From positions 4,183,001 to 4,247,000 of the forward strand of contig NZ_CP132336.1 in assembly GCF_030758315.1 (NCBI RefSeq): 64,000 nt of DNA, in the 5' to 3' direction. Origin of the DNA: Pararhizobium sp. IMCC3301 (GTDB taxonomy: Bacteria > Pseudomonadota > Alphaproteobacteria > Rhizobiales > GCA-2746425). Shown piece by piece: positions 1 to 8,373 of this stretch (position 1 is its first letter; every line of letters starts with the position of its first letter). Made by a program: the position numbers and the translations under genes. Below the pieces are notes generated by a model. The model had not been told where the DNA came from. It made no database searches and saw only the letters and a list, made by a program, of their open reading frames with translations.

Positions 1-2
1 TG

Positions 3-626
3 ACCGCTAATGTACTGTTGGCGCTGGGTGCCGAACCCTCAATGACCATTGCTCCGCAGGAGACCGGTGGCTTTGTCAGCGCCGCCGATGCCGTTCTGAT
101 CAATCTGGGCACACTGGATGCGGAGCGCAGCAAAGCGGCACGCATTGCCGCGGAAACAGCGCTTGGACTTGGCCGTCCCTTTGTTCTTGACCCCGTTTTT
201 GCCCATCGATCAGCCTCGCGAAAGGCGCTGGCAAACACACTATTGAGCTTGGGGCCAACCGCGATGCGCGGCAATGCAGAGGAAGTCTCGGGACTGAATG
301 CTGATGATGACGTCACCATTGTGGCGCAAACCGGAGAGACTGACACAATCCGCTTTCGCAACCGCATCATCGCTTTACACAATGGCGATCCGTTGATGGC
401 GAAAACGACCGGGGCCGGTTGTGCACTGGGTGCGGTGATGGCAGCCTTTCTGGCAACCAGCGAAGAGCCTTATCTGGCCGTTGTCGCGGCTCTTGTCAGC
501 TTTGCCGTTGCCGGGCAACTGGCCGCCGCTGAAGCACAGGGTCCGGGCAGTTTTGTCCCGGCCTTTCTGGACCAACTGTACCGGCTTACACCTGCGGATA
601 TTGAAAAATTCGGACATTTGTCATGA
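3..626 (+). CDS. thiM: Hydroxyethylthiazole kinase ThiM (5' end outside window)
   Basis: This enzyme phosphorylates 4-methyl-5-(2-hydroxyethyl)thiazole in the cytoplasm, salvaging the thiazole half of thiamine. The reading frame is open from the first bases of the window (it begins T-A-N-V-L-L-A-L-G-A), so the N terminus lies upstream. The C-terminal two thirds carry family signatures: the IAPQETGGF stretch near the thiazole site, LNxGTL, and the ATP/anion-hole motif TTGAGCALGAVMAAF. The stop codon overlaps the thiE start (ATGA, 623-626), so the genes are translationally coupled in a thiM-thiE-thiD salvage order. Any TPP riboswitch would lie upstream of the window and cannot be checked here. 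Confidence 0.93.
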   Translation, partial: TANVLLALGAEPSMTIAPQETGGFVSAADAVLINLGTLDAERSKAARIAAETALGLGRPFVLDPVFAHRSASRKALANTLLSLGPTAMRGNAEEVSGLNADDDVTIVAQTGETDTIRFRNRIIALHNGDPLMAKTTGAGCALGAVMAAFLATSEEPYLAVVAALVSFAVAGQLAAAEAQGPGSFVPAFLDQLYRLTPADIEKFGHLS

Positions 627-1270
627 GGCCCGTTGATCTGACACTTTATGGCATTCTCGACCCGCAGCGCAGCCTGGGGCGCGATCTGGACACTCTGGCT
701 GATGCTGCAATTGCCGGGGGCTGCACCCTGCTGCAACTGCGCGACAAACTCGGTTCAACGCGGGACATGCTGTCTCATGCCAAGGCCATCAAATCCGCCA
801 TTGCCGGCCGGGTGCCATTCCTGATCAATGACAGGGTGGATGTCGCTCTGGCAATCGGGGCGGACGGGGTTCATCTCGGCCAGGACGATATGCCGGTGGC
901 CGAGGCGCGCAGGCTAATGGGCCCCGGTGCCATAATCGGCCTGTCGGTGAAAACCAGGCAGCAGGCAATGCAGCTCCCCCGCCAGGATTTGAGCTATGTT
1001 TGCATTGGTGGTGTATTTGAGACCCGGTCCAAGGACAATCCAACTAGTATCGGCATCGACGGATGGGTTGAACTGGCCGCCCTGTGCCGAACCACAATGG
1101 CAGAGCCGATCCCTGTTGGCGCGATTGCCGGCATCGACCGCAATAGCGCGTTTGAGTTGGTAAAAGCGGGAGCCGATGGCGTGGCGCTTATTTCTGCGCT
1201 GTTCATGGAAGATGATGTTCGGGGCGCAGCTGCGGCCTTTCGCGACACAATTCAGCGGGCACGGTCCTGA
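623..1270 (+). CDS. thiE: Thiamine-phosphate synthase ThiE
   Basis: ThiE condenses HMP-pyrophosphate with thiazole phosphate to give thiamine monophosphate and pyrophosphate. The 215-aa product has the normal length and TIM-barrel signatures: LLQLRDK (pyrophosphate-binding Gln/Arg/Lys strand), INDRVDVA, DGVHLGQDDMP, the flexible GLSVKT stretch, and a final IxAIAGI then GADGVALISAL phosphate loop. The usual GPxFxTxTK motif is slightly altered, reading GGVFETRSK. It overlaps thiM by four bases and thiD by one base (TGATG), so all three are one transcript. Identification is secure from the motif order and neighbours. Confidence 0.95.
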   Translation: MRPVDLTLYGILDPQRSLGRDLDTLADAAIAGGCTLLQLRDKLGSTRDMLSHAKAIKSAIAGRVPFLINDRVDVALAIGADGVHLGQDDMPVAEARRLMGPGAIIGLSVKTRQQAMQLPRQDLSYVCIGGVFETRSKDNPTSIGIDGWVELAALCRTTMAEPIPVGAIAGIDRNSAFELVKAGADGVALISALFMEDDVRGAAAAFRDTIQRARS

Positions 1271-2085
1271 TGAGCACGATAAACACACCGATTGCTGTCA
1301 CCATTGCCGGTTCGGATTCCGGTGGCGGAGCTGGAATTCAGGCGGATTTGAAAACTTTTTCCGCCCTCGGAGTCTATGGCGCCAGCGTCCTGACGGCGTT
1401 AACCGCGCAAAACACCATTGGCGTGTCGGCAATTCATGACGTTCCAGAGGCGTTTATCGCCGCCCAGATGGATTCGGTTTATTCCGATTTCAACGTTGCG
1501 GCGACCAAGATCGGCATGTTGTCGCAAGCGCCCATCATCAGGATTGTAGCTGCCGGGCTGGCGCACCATGGCGCGCAAAAAATTGTTCTCGATCCGGTGA
1601 TGGTCACCACCTCGGGGGATTTGTTGCTTTCGGAAAATGCCGTTGAAAGTCTGAAATGCGATCTGCTTCCTGTAGCGGATATCATCACCCCGAATTTGCA
1701 TGAAGCTGCCGTCCTGCTGGGCGCAGATCTGGCAGTCAGCCGCAGCGAGATGGAAAGCCAGGCCAAACAACTGCTGGCTTTGGGAGCCAGAGCGGTGTTG
1801 CTGAAAGGCGGGCATTTTGACGAGCCGAGCGCTGATGATCTGTATCTCAGTTCAGATGAGGGCAAATGGTTTTCAGCCCCCAGAGTCCCCACGCGCAACA
1901 CCCATGGTACTGGATGCACGCTGTCATCTGCCATCGCAGCCGGGCTTGCCAGGGGCAACAGCATGGCCGCCTCAATCGAAACTGCAAAGCTTTACCTATC
2001 TCAGGCCATCGCTCATGCCGATGATCTGACTATCGGGCAGGGGCCGGGACCGGTCCATCATTTTTACGCAACCTGGAACAGCTGA
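1270..2085 (+). CDS. thiD: Hydroxymethylpyrimidine/phosphomethylpyrimidine kinase ThiD
   Basis: ThiD phosphorylates HMP and HMP-phosphate, supplying HMP-pyrophosphate to ThiE. The 271-aa ribokinase-fold protein begins with the diagnostic AGSDSGGGAGIQADLKT substrate-binding motif. It contains LDPVMVTTSGD and ITPNLHEAAVLLG, and ends with the catalytic/anion-hole motif HGTGCTLSSAIAAGLA. Start and thiE stop overlap (TGATG). With thiM and thiE this is a full salvage branch for thiazole and pyrimidine; no de novo genes (thiC, thiG) are in view. An orphan TRAP receptor gene follows after 17 bases. Confidence 0.95.
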   Translation: MSTINTPIAVTIAGSDSGGGAGIQADLKTFSALGVYGASVLTALTAQNTIGVSAIHDVPEAFIAAQMDSVYSDFNVAATKIGMLSQAPIIRIVAAGLAHHGAQKIVLDPVMVTTSGDLLLSENAVESLKCDLLPVADIITPNLHEAAVLLGADLAVSRSEMESQAKQLLALGARAVLLKGGHFDEPSADDLYLSSDEGKWFSAPRVPTRNTHGTGCTLSSAIAAGLARGNSMAASIETAKLYLSQAIAHADDLTIGQGPGPVHHFYATWNS

Positions 2086-2102
2086 TCGCTGGAGGAATCG
2101 TC

Positions 2103-3200
2103 ATGGACAACCACAAAAGCATATCACGCCGGCAATTCGTGTCGGTTTCCACTGCCGGTGCGGTTTCAGCTGCTACCTTGTCAGCTCCGGCCATCGCCTC
2201 AGGCCATATCGAGTGGCGCTTCGTCACGTCGTGGCCGAAAAACCTGCCTGGTCCCGGCGTGACGGCGCGCCGTCTGGCCGAACGGATTGATGCCATGTCC
2301 GACGGTCGGCTGACATTGCGGCTGTTTGCTGCCAGCGAACTGGTGCCGGCGCTGGAAGTGTTTGACGCAGTGTCAAACGGCGTTGCCGAAATCGCCCACA
2401 CAGCGTCACTGTTCTGGCAGGGCAGGGTTGCGGCGGCACCGTTTTTTACAGCCGTTCCCTTCGGTCTTGCCCCAATGGAGCACATTTCCTGGATTGAACA
2501 TGGCGGCGGTCAGGCATTGTGGGATGAATTGTACGCCCCCTTCGGACTGAAGCCGCTGATGGCGGGGAATACCGGCTTTCAGATGGGCGGCTGGTATCGC
2601 CGTCCGGTGAATACGGTAGAGGATTTCAAAGGCTTGAAAATCCGCATGCCGGGGCTCGGTGGTCAGGTTCTTGAACGGATGGGTGCCAGCCCCGTCACCC
2701 TTGCGCCGGGTGAAATTCTGCCGGCGCTGCAGTCCGGTGTCATTGATGCGACGGAGTTTCTGGGGCCATTTTCCGATATGGCAATGGGCTTTCACCGGGC
2801 CGTAAAACATTATTACTGGCCCGGTTTCCACGAGCCGAACGGTACCGGGGAAGCGCTGATTTCAAAATCCGCCTGGGATGATCTGGACAGTGACCTGCAG
2901 GCGATTGTCGAAAATGCCTGCCGTGCCGAAAACGCGTTTGCGCTGGCAGAGGCGGAATGGCAGAACGCTTCGGCTCTGAAACAGCTGGTAGACGAGTTTC
3001 AGGTCAATGTCCGGCCTTATCCTGAAGCCATTCTGGAGGCCGCCAGAAATGCCACGAAACTGGTCATGGCCGAATTTGAAACCAAAGATGATTTGTCCGC
3101 ACGGATCTATGCGTCGATGAACAGTGCTATTGAACGGCTGGGACCCTGGTCCACAGTGTCTCAGGCGGCATTCTTCAATGCCCGGCGGCAAACAGACTGA
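2103..3200 (+). CDS. Orphan TRAP-type solute-binding protein, Tat-exported
   Basis: This is a periplasmic receptor of the DctP/TakP superfamily, 365 aa. The N terminus has a twin-arginine signal (SRRQFVSVSTAGAV, residues about 8-22) with probable cleavage after AIASG. The mature part shows TRAP landmarks: WRFVTSWPKNLPG, DAVSNGVAEIAHT, and FKGLKIRMPG, whose Arg is expected to salt-bridge a ligand carboxylate. GEILPALQSGVIDATEF and a late FHEPNGTGE loop follow. No DctQ or DctM gene adjoins it. It starts 17 bases after thiD behind a GGAGGAATCGTC ribosome site, so it is probably expressed with the thiamine salvage genes. The ligand is unknown; a 2-oxo acid or a thiamine precursor are both conceivable. 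It is distinct from the SBP at 62242-63336. Confidence 0.88.
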   Translation: MDNHKSISRRQFVSVSTAGAVSAATLSAPAIASGHIEWRFVTSWPKNLPGPGVTARRLAERIDAMSDGRLTLRLFAASELVPALEVFDAVSNGVAEIAHTASLFWQGRVAAAPFFTAVPFGLAPMEHISWIEHGGGQALWDELYAPFGLKPLMAGNTGFQMGGWYRRPVNTVEDFKGLKIRMPGLGGQVLERMGASPVTLAPGEILPALQSGVIDATEFLGPFSDMAMGFHRAVKHYYWPGFHEPNGTGEALISKSAWDDLDSDLQAIVENACRAENAFALAEAEWQNASALKQLVDEFQVNVRPYPEAILEAARNATKLVMAEFETKDDLSARIYASMNSAIERLGPWSTVSQAAFFNARRQTD

Positions 3201-3216
3201 CGCCGGCCTGAGAGTC

Positions 3217-3254
3217 AGATCGCTTCGTGGTTCAATGTAACCATGAAGCGATCT
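3217..3254. terminator. Long hairpin between convergent genes, probable bidirectional terminator
   Basis: Arms 3217-3232 and 3239-3254 pair over 16 bp with one G-T wobble around a 6-base loop (CAATGT). The hairpin sits in the 78-bp gap between the end of the TRAP receptor gene (+) and the end of the SDR gene (-). There is no long T-run, so termination rather than another hairpin function is inferred from position. Confidence 0.65.
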
Positions 3255-3278
3255 CGTCGCTGCGTTCGATGAAACGTC

Positions 3279-4058
3279 CTAAAAAGCCGAAGCGAACAGG
3301 CCACCATCCATCAACAGGTTCTGGCCGGTGATGTAACCGGCGTGTTTTGAACACAGAAACGCACAGGCATTGCCGAATTCTTCCGGATGGCCGAACCGCC
3401 GCACAGGAATTTCCGCCTGTTGCAGGCCGGCGGCTTCATCTTCGGTGATGTCGGCATTTTTGGCCGCTGCGCGCAGCCCGCCGCGCAATCGGTCAGTGTC
3501 CATCTTGCCAGGCAGTATATTGTTGATGGTGATGCCATAGGGGGCCAATTGGCGCGTCACGCCTGCCAGGAACGATGTCAGGCCTGCACGTGCGCCGGAA
3601 GACAGGTCAAGGCCCTCAATCGGGCTGAGAACCGAGAGTGATGTGATGTTGACGATGCGTCCGAAATTCTTGTCTTTCATCGACGGCGTTACAGCCTTGA
3701 TCAGTTCAATCGGCGTGATCATGTTCTGGATCACACCTTCAATCATCGCCTCCCGGTCAAGCAGTGTGTAGTCTTTCCGGGGAGGACCGCCATTATTGTT
3801 GATCAGAATATCGGGCTGAGGGCAGGCCCGCAAAAGCTCGCGCTGGCCTTCGGCGGTGGAGACATCGGCAGCAACAGCCGTAACCTTAACGCCGGTTGCC
3901 TGACGGATTTCTTCGGCTGTCGCCTGCAGGATATCTTCGGTCCGCCCATTGATCGTGATAGTGCAGCCGGCTTCAGCCAGCGCCATGGCGCAGCCCTTGC
4001 CAAGCCCCTTGCTCGAGGCACAGATAATTGCGGTTTTTCCCGAAAGACCAAGTTCCAT
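3279..4058 (-). CDS. Atypical short-chain dehydrogenase/reductase lacking the catalytic Tyr and Lys
   Basis: The protein has an SDR Rossmann fold, 259 aa. The ATG at 4058 is chosen because it is preceded by AGGAGAACACTTC and gives a normal SDR N terminus (MELGLSGKTAIICASSKGLG); an upstream in-frame extension looks untranslated. Visible features are the cofactor loop ASSKGLGKG, NGR after beta-2 (suggesting NADP preference), AADVS, NNNGGPP in place of NNAG, and Ser in NITSLS. Where FabG-like enzymes have YxxxK (YSTAKAGL), this protein reads SSGARAGL, so Tyr becomes Ser and Lys becomes Arg. The C-terminal ILPGKMDTDR and ITGQNLLMDGG segments are normal. Substrate and even redox activity are unknown. 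It is divergent from the dehydratase gene starting at 4219. Confidence 0.88.
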   Translation of the reverse strand: MELGLSGKTAIICASSKGLGKGCAMALAEAGCTITINGRTEDILQATAEEIRQATGVKVTAVAADVSTAEGQRELLRACPQPDILINNNGGPPRKDYTLLDREAMIEGVIQNMITPIELIKAVTPSMKDKNFGRIVNITSLSVLSPIEGLDLSSGARAGLTSFLAGVTRQLAPYGITINNILPGKMDTDRLRGGLRAAAKNADITEDEAAGLQQAEIPVRRFGHPEEFGNACAFLCSKHAGYITGQNLLMDGGLFASAF

Positions 4059-4218
4059 GAAGTGTTCTCCTGATGATGTTTCAGTGCCAGCATAAGACGC
4101 CGCGCAACAGGGACAAAGCGAAAACCGGCTCACATCCCGAATGAAGGCGGCATCGCCCGCAGACCACAGCCGGCCGGAACGTCTTGACAGACCCATTATT
4201 GCTGATCAGAACAGAGCC

Positions 4219-5217
4219 ATGATCATACCTGAATTTGACGATATCCTGTCAGCTGCGGAACGGCTCAAAGACGTTGCCATCCGCACACCGCTATTGCCCT
4301 CGCCGGTGCTCTCGGAGCATTTCGGCGCACAGATATATCTGAAGGCGGAGAACCTGCAACGCACCGGGTCCTTTAAATTTCGCGGCGCGTATAATGCACT
4401 CTCCCGTATCCCTGACGCTGATAAGCCCAAAGGTGTTTTGGCAATTTCGTCTGGCAATCACGCACAGGGGATTGCCGAAGCGGCTCGCCTTCTAGGTTTC
4501 CAGGCCATCATCATCATGCCGTCTGATGCACCAGAAGTGAAAATAGCGCGAACGAGAGCGAGTGGCGCCAAGGTCATATTCTACGATCGTGCCAGCGACG
4601 ACAGGGACACAATTACCAGACAGCTTGTGGAAAAAACCGGCGCTGTTTTCATTCACCCGTTTGACAATGCTGATGTCATAGCCGGTCAGGGTACGGCCGG
4701 ACTGGAGATTGCGGATGAACTTCAGACCCGGAATGAAAAACCGGATGTGCTGTTGGCCTGCACGGGTGGCGGCGGCTTTACGGCCGGTCTGGCACTGGCT
4801 TGCAAGACCAGCTTTCCGGAGCTGCAGATTTTCTCGGTCGAACCAGATGGATTTGACGATTACCGGCGCTCGCTTGACGCTGGGCGGATTGTTGCAAATG
4901 AGGCCACGACGGGTTCGATCTGCGACGCCATCCTGACACCAGCTCCCGGCGCAATCGGATTTGAAATTACCAGTCCGCGCCTGACCGATGGGCTCTCTGT
5001 CAGCGATGAGGAGGCGTTGCAGGCGGTCCGGTTTTGTTTTGACCACCACCGCGTTGTCGCCGAACCCGGCGGTGCTGTAGCGCTTGCCGCCATCCTCAGT
5101 GGAAAACTGGAAGAGCGGATCGGTTCTCTTGCAGGCAAAACCATTGTCGCGACCATTTCAGGTGGCAACATAGATCGCACAATTCTTCTTCGGGCTCTCG
5201 ACGTCACGCCTTTTTGA
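4219..5217 (+). CDS. PLP-dependent threonine/serine dehydratase (ACT-less)
   Basis: This fold-type II PLP enzyme of 332 aa is expected to deaminate threonine or serine to the 2-oxo acid and ammonia; serine racemase or hydroxyaspartate dehydratase activity occurs in the same family. The Schiff-base Lys is K53 in TGSFKFRGA, the substrate loop is SSGNHAQG (about 77-84), and the phosphate-binding Gly loop is CTGGGGFTAGL. There is no C-terminal regulatory ACT domain, so it is a catabolic rather than an IlvA-type biosynthetic form. The ATG at 4219 starts a typical N terminus (MIIPEFDDILSAAERL); 26 extra upstream codons are possible but do not resemble the family. It diverges from the SDR gene. Confidence 0.88.
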   Translation: MIIPEFDDILSAAERLKDVAIRTPLLPSPVLSEHFGAQIYLKAENLQRTGSFKFRGAYNALSRIPDADKPKGVLAISSGNHAQGIAEAARLLGFQAIIIMPSDAPEVKIARTRASGAKVIFYDRASDDRDTITRQLVEKTGAVFIHPFDNADVIAGQGTAGLEIADELQTRNEKPDVLLACTGGGGFTAGLALACKTSFPELQIFSVEPDGFDDYRRSLDAGRIVANEATTGSICDAILTPAPGAIGFEITSPRLTDGLSVSDEEALQAVRFCFDHHRVVAEPGGAVALAAILSGKLEERIGSLAGKTIVATISGGNIDRTILLRALDVTPF

Positions 5218-5358
5218 ACTTCACAGGACTGTTTGACAGCCGAAGGATCTCAATGGCGTTTCATGTTTGTCGAACAGGAAATTCTGAATAAAGCCGGGCC
5301 CGGAAAAGCCTGTTCCAAAACCATCCAGCGCGACCTCCCGCACTGTTGAGGCGGTTCG

Positions 5359-7998
5359 TCACGCCATCATCTGCTGCGGCCCGATGAGCGACAGATCAAA
5401 CTCTTCGGCAGGCATGGGCCGCCCGTATTTAAAGCCCTGCAGCGAATTGCAACCGATGAACTTCAGAAGCATTTCGTGGTTTTCGGTCTCGATCCCCTCC
5501 GCTGTAACCACCATTCCAAGCGAAGTCGCGAGGTTTACGACACATTGCACAACAGCGGCAGATTGAGGGTTTTTGTCGATATCTGACACAAATGACCGGT
5601 CGATCTTGACTTTGTCGAACGGGAAACTCTGGATATAGCTAAGGCTCGAATAACCGGTACCAAAGTCATCCAGAGCAATTCGGATTCCCATCGTTTTAAA
5701 GGTTTCGATTGTACGCCGGGCAACGACGGTGTCGTAAATAAGCAGCCCTTCCGTCACCTCCAGTTCAAGACGTGCCGGATCAAAGCCGGTGTCTTCCAGA
5801 ACACTCAATACCCGGTTTACGAGCAGAGCATCCTTGAATTGCACCGGTGACAGATTGACCGACAAAAACAGCTCGGGCCAGGGTGTCATGGCCTCCATGG
5901 CCGTTCGCATCACCCAGTCTCCCAATTCGATGATAAAGCCGGATTCCTCGGCAACTGGAATAAATTCTTCGGGAGAAATTTGACCGCGAACCGGATGATT
6001 CCAGCGGGCAAGTGCCTCCGCACCAATGATAGCCTGTGTTTGACCATCAACGATTGGCTGAAGGTAGACCTCCAGTTCCTTGTTTTTTATCGCCTGCTCG
6101 AGTTCGACCTGCAGGGCACGTTGCCTGACTATTTCCAATTCAAACACTGGATCAAAGATAACCGGCTCGTCATTGTCCAGCGCTTTCGACTTGTACATTG
6201 CCAGATCGGCACGCCGCATCAGGTCTTCATGACTGTCGCCATGCTCGGGATACAGTGCGATTCCCACTGAAACACCAGTGATAACAGTGTGGCCTCCGAT
6301 GACCATGGGTTTGCCAATCTCGTAGACCATACGATGGCCCAAATGCAGAGCTTCATCGCTGCATTTGACAGGCTTGAATATGATGAATTCATCACCGCCC
6401 AAGCGGCTCACGAAAGCATCCTTTCCTGCGATCTGCTGCAGGATATGGGCTGTTCGTTTCAGCAAATCGTCACCAATCTCGTGGCCTGACAGATCATTTA
6501 CTGCTTTGAACTGATTGAGGTCCAGGAAGAAAGCGGCAGTTTTCCGGTGTTTCAGAGCATATCGCTTGTCTTCGATCATGCGGCGGAAGTGGGCGCGGTT
6601 TGGCAGCCCGGTCAATGTATCGTGGAAGGCGACATAATTTGCGTGGGCCTCGCTGGCCTTGAGCTTTTGCTCAGCAAGTCTGGCGGCCGTCACATCAGCC
6701 ATTGATGCCACAGCTCCCATCAATGAACCATCGGTGCTTAATAATGGTGCTGCCTGCGCAATAATGTGGCGTTTTGGCTGGCCTTTGGGAACAATTATCA
6801 GTTCCTGGTCGACCACAGCGGTGCCTGTCATTGCATAAGAGAGCGGGCCGCCGTCACTTGCCAGCGGAGTGGTTCCATCCGCCTCGTACAGAGCATAAAA
6901 CTCACTATAGTCTGCAAGAGGCTGCGATACACAGTCCACACCATGCATAATTCGGCTGGAATGGTTGCAGAGCGTGTAGTTGCCGTCGGCATCACAGGCC
7001 ACGATCCCGTCTTTCACGTTCTCCAGAACAGCGTTCAACAACTCGGTCTTGCGCTCCAGATCCTTGCGTGTTTCAACCTGTCGGGTGATCCGCACTGCTG
7101 ACACGATGACGCCTTCGACTTCGCCATTGTCCAATGCCCAGGGACGTGCTTCCCACCGCACATATTCCATGTTTCCATTGGAGAGTTGTATCGCATCGTC
7201 AGGGTTGCGCGTGGTGTTCCCGTCAAGTGCGGCCTGGAAAGCCAGGCACCAGTCCGGACGGCTGGATTTCAGCTGCAGAATATTGTCATGGGAAAGCGAC
7301 GTATCCAGTGATAAAATGAAGGTCCGCCAGCTGTTGCTGGTGGCAAGGTAATGTCCGTTCCGGTCAATCAGGGCAATTCCAACCGGAACATTATCGATCA
7401 GCGCCCTCATCTGGCGGTCCGTCGCTGCTGCCCTGTGCTGAACTTCATGCCGGTGTTCGATTTCTTGCAATACATTGCCGGTTGCAATGCGCATTTCCAT
7501 CTGATCAACGATGATCGCGGCAAGATCCGCAAGTTCCTGCTGCTTGCTTTCAGAAAAATCCAGTCTTGGTTCTGTGTCGATCACGCACAGGGTTCCCAAT
7601 CTGTGGCCATTTTCAGCAATGAGGGGCGCGCCGCAGTAGAATCTGATGTTCATCTCGCCGGTGACCAGCGGGTTGTCCCGCACGCGCGCGTCTTTGGTCG
7701 CATCGGCAATGCAAAGAACTTCGTCGCCAAGTATCGTATAGCCACAGAACGCCAGGTCACGGGGCATTTCGTCCACCGTCAGGCCAGAGGCTGCTTTGAA
7801 CCATTGCCTGTCCGTGTCGATCAGTGAAACCAGGGCAATGGGAGCGTTGAATTGCCGGGCGGCAAAGTGCGTTATTCTGTCAAATGCGCTTTCCTTTTCT
7901 GTGTCGAGAATAGCGTAGCGTTGCAGAGTTGCGATACGCTCGGCTTCACAGTCAGGAATCGGGGCGGGATTTATCAATGCGAATCTGTCAACGTTCAT
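5359..7998 (-). CDS. GAF-PAS-PAS-GGDEF-EAL cyclic-di-GMP signalling protein
   Basis: An 879-aa cytoplasmic sensor predicted to make and/or degrade c-di-GMP. Order: GAF domain at about 20-165 (typical VSLIDTDRQWFKA, FCGYTI and GTLCVID motifs), PAS at about 200-310, PAS at about 325-445, then a diguanylate cyclase domain with an intact LGGDEF, then an EAL phosphodiesterase domain with intact EALARW, ELEVTEG, LDDFGTGYSS and KIDRSF motifs. No RxxD inhibitory site is seen just ahead of GGDEF. Both catalytic signatures look active, so the net direction cannot be read from sequence. The ATG at 7998 is preferred because GAF homology starts soon after; a further 27 upstream codons are open but unlike the family. 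No TM segment or signal peptide is present. Confidence 0.92.
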   Translation of the reverse strand: MNVDRFALINPAPIPDCEAERIATLQRYAILDTEKESAFDRITHFAARQFNAPIALVSLIDTDRQWFKAASGLTVDEMPRDLAFCGYTILGDEVLCIADATKDARVRDNPLVTGEMNIRFYCGAPLIAENGHRLGTLCVIDTEPRLDFSESKQQELADLAAIIVDQMEMRIATGNVLQEIEHRHEVQHRAAATDRQMRALIDNVPVGIALIDRNGHYLATSNSWRTFILSLDTSLSHDNILQLKSSRPDWCLAFQAALDGNTTRNPDDAIQLSNGNMEYVRWEARPWALDNGEVEGVIVSAVRITRQVETRKDLERKTELLNAVLENVKDGIVACDADGNYTLCNHSSRIMHGVDCVSQPLADYSEFYALYEADGTTPLASDGGPLSYAMTGTAVVDQELIIVPKGQPKRHIIAQAAPLLSTDGSLMGAVASMADVTAARLAEQKLKASEAHANYVAFHDTLTGLPNRAHFRRMIEDKRYALKHRKTAAFFLDLNQFKAVNDLSGHEIGDDLLKRTAHILQQIAGKDAFVSRLGGDEFIIFKPVKCSDEALHLGHRMVYEIGKPMVIGGHTVITGVSVGIALYPEHGDSHEDLMRRADLAMYKSKALDNDEPVIFDPVFELEIVRQRALQVELEQAIKNKELEVYLQPIVDGQTQAIIGAEALARWNHPVRGQISPEEFIPVAEESGFIIELGDWVMRTAMEAMTPWPELFLSVNLSPVQFKDALLVNRVLSVLEDTGFDPARLELEVTEGLLIYDTVVARRTIETFKTMGIRIALDDFGTGYSSLSYIQSFPFDKVKIDRSFVSDIDKNPQSAAVVQCVVNLATSLGMVVTAEGIETENHEMLLKFIGCNSLQGFKYGRPMPAEEFDLSLIGPQQMMA

Positions 7999-8373
7999 AT
8001 TTCTGCCCAACCCAAAATTCCGAATACAGTTCTTTGACAGGTACAAAGCAACTATTACGTGCGCATGTATTGAACGCACTCATTAGTTTTACCACTGCAA
8101 AAGTTAACAACATCCATGTCGCCAATGGTTAACGATGGCTACGGTTTCTGGATTTTTGAATTTTCCGGATAGATAGTTTGGTTAAAAGTTGCTCCGGTGA
8201 ATGCCGCCGCAGATCATAACCCCTGTCCGCAGCCGCGATGCCCCCAGCGCCGGCCAGCCGGGAGGCTGTGACACAGACGGTTCAACCGTGGTCTACGTGG
8301 CTTTGCCCGGCTCCCGAGCTGGTTTGTCGGCCCCTGGAACCCGGAACAGTGCGAATGAATCAGGGCAGATCAT
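7999..8373. other. 375-bp gene-free spacer with two GTTAAC sites
   Basis: This spacer lies between two minus-strand genes and should hold the promoter of the GGDEF-EAL gene. Two GTTAAC hexamers (8103-8108 and 8128-8133) are 25 bp apart. They resemble CtrA half-sites but do not have the TTAA-N7-TTAA spacing. No coding frame or RNA gene is seen. Confidence 0.4.

Noticed and set aside
8103-8133. Pair of GTTAAC sites as a CtrA box
   Set aside because: CtrA boxes need TTAA-N7-TTAA spacing; here the hexamers are 25 bp apart, so only weak half-sites remain.
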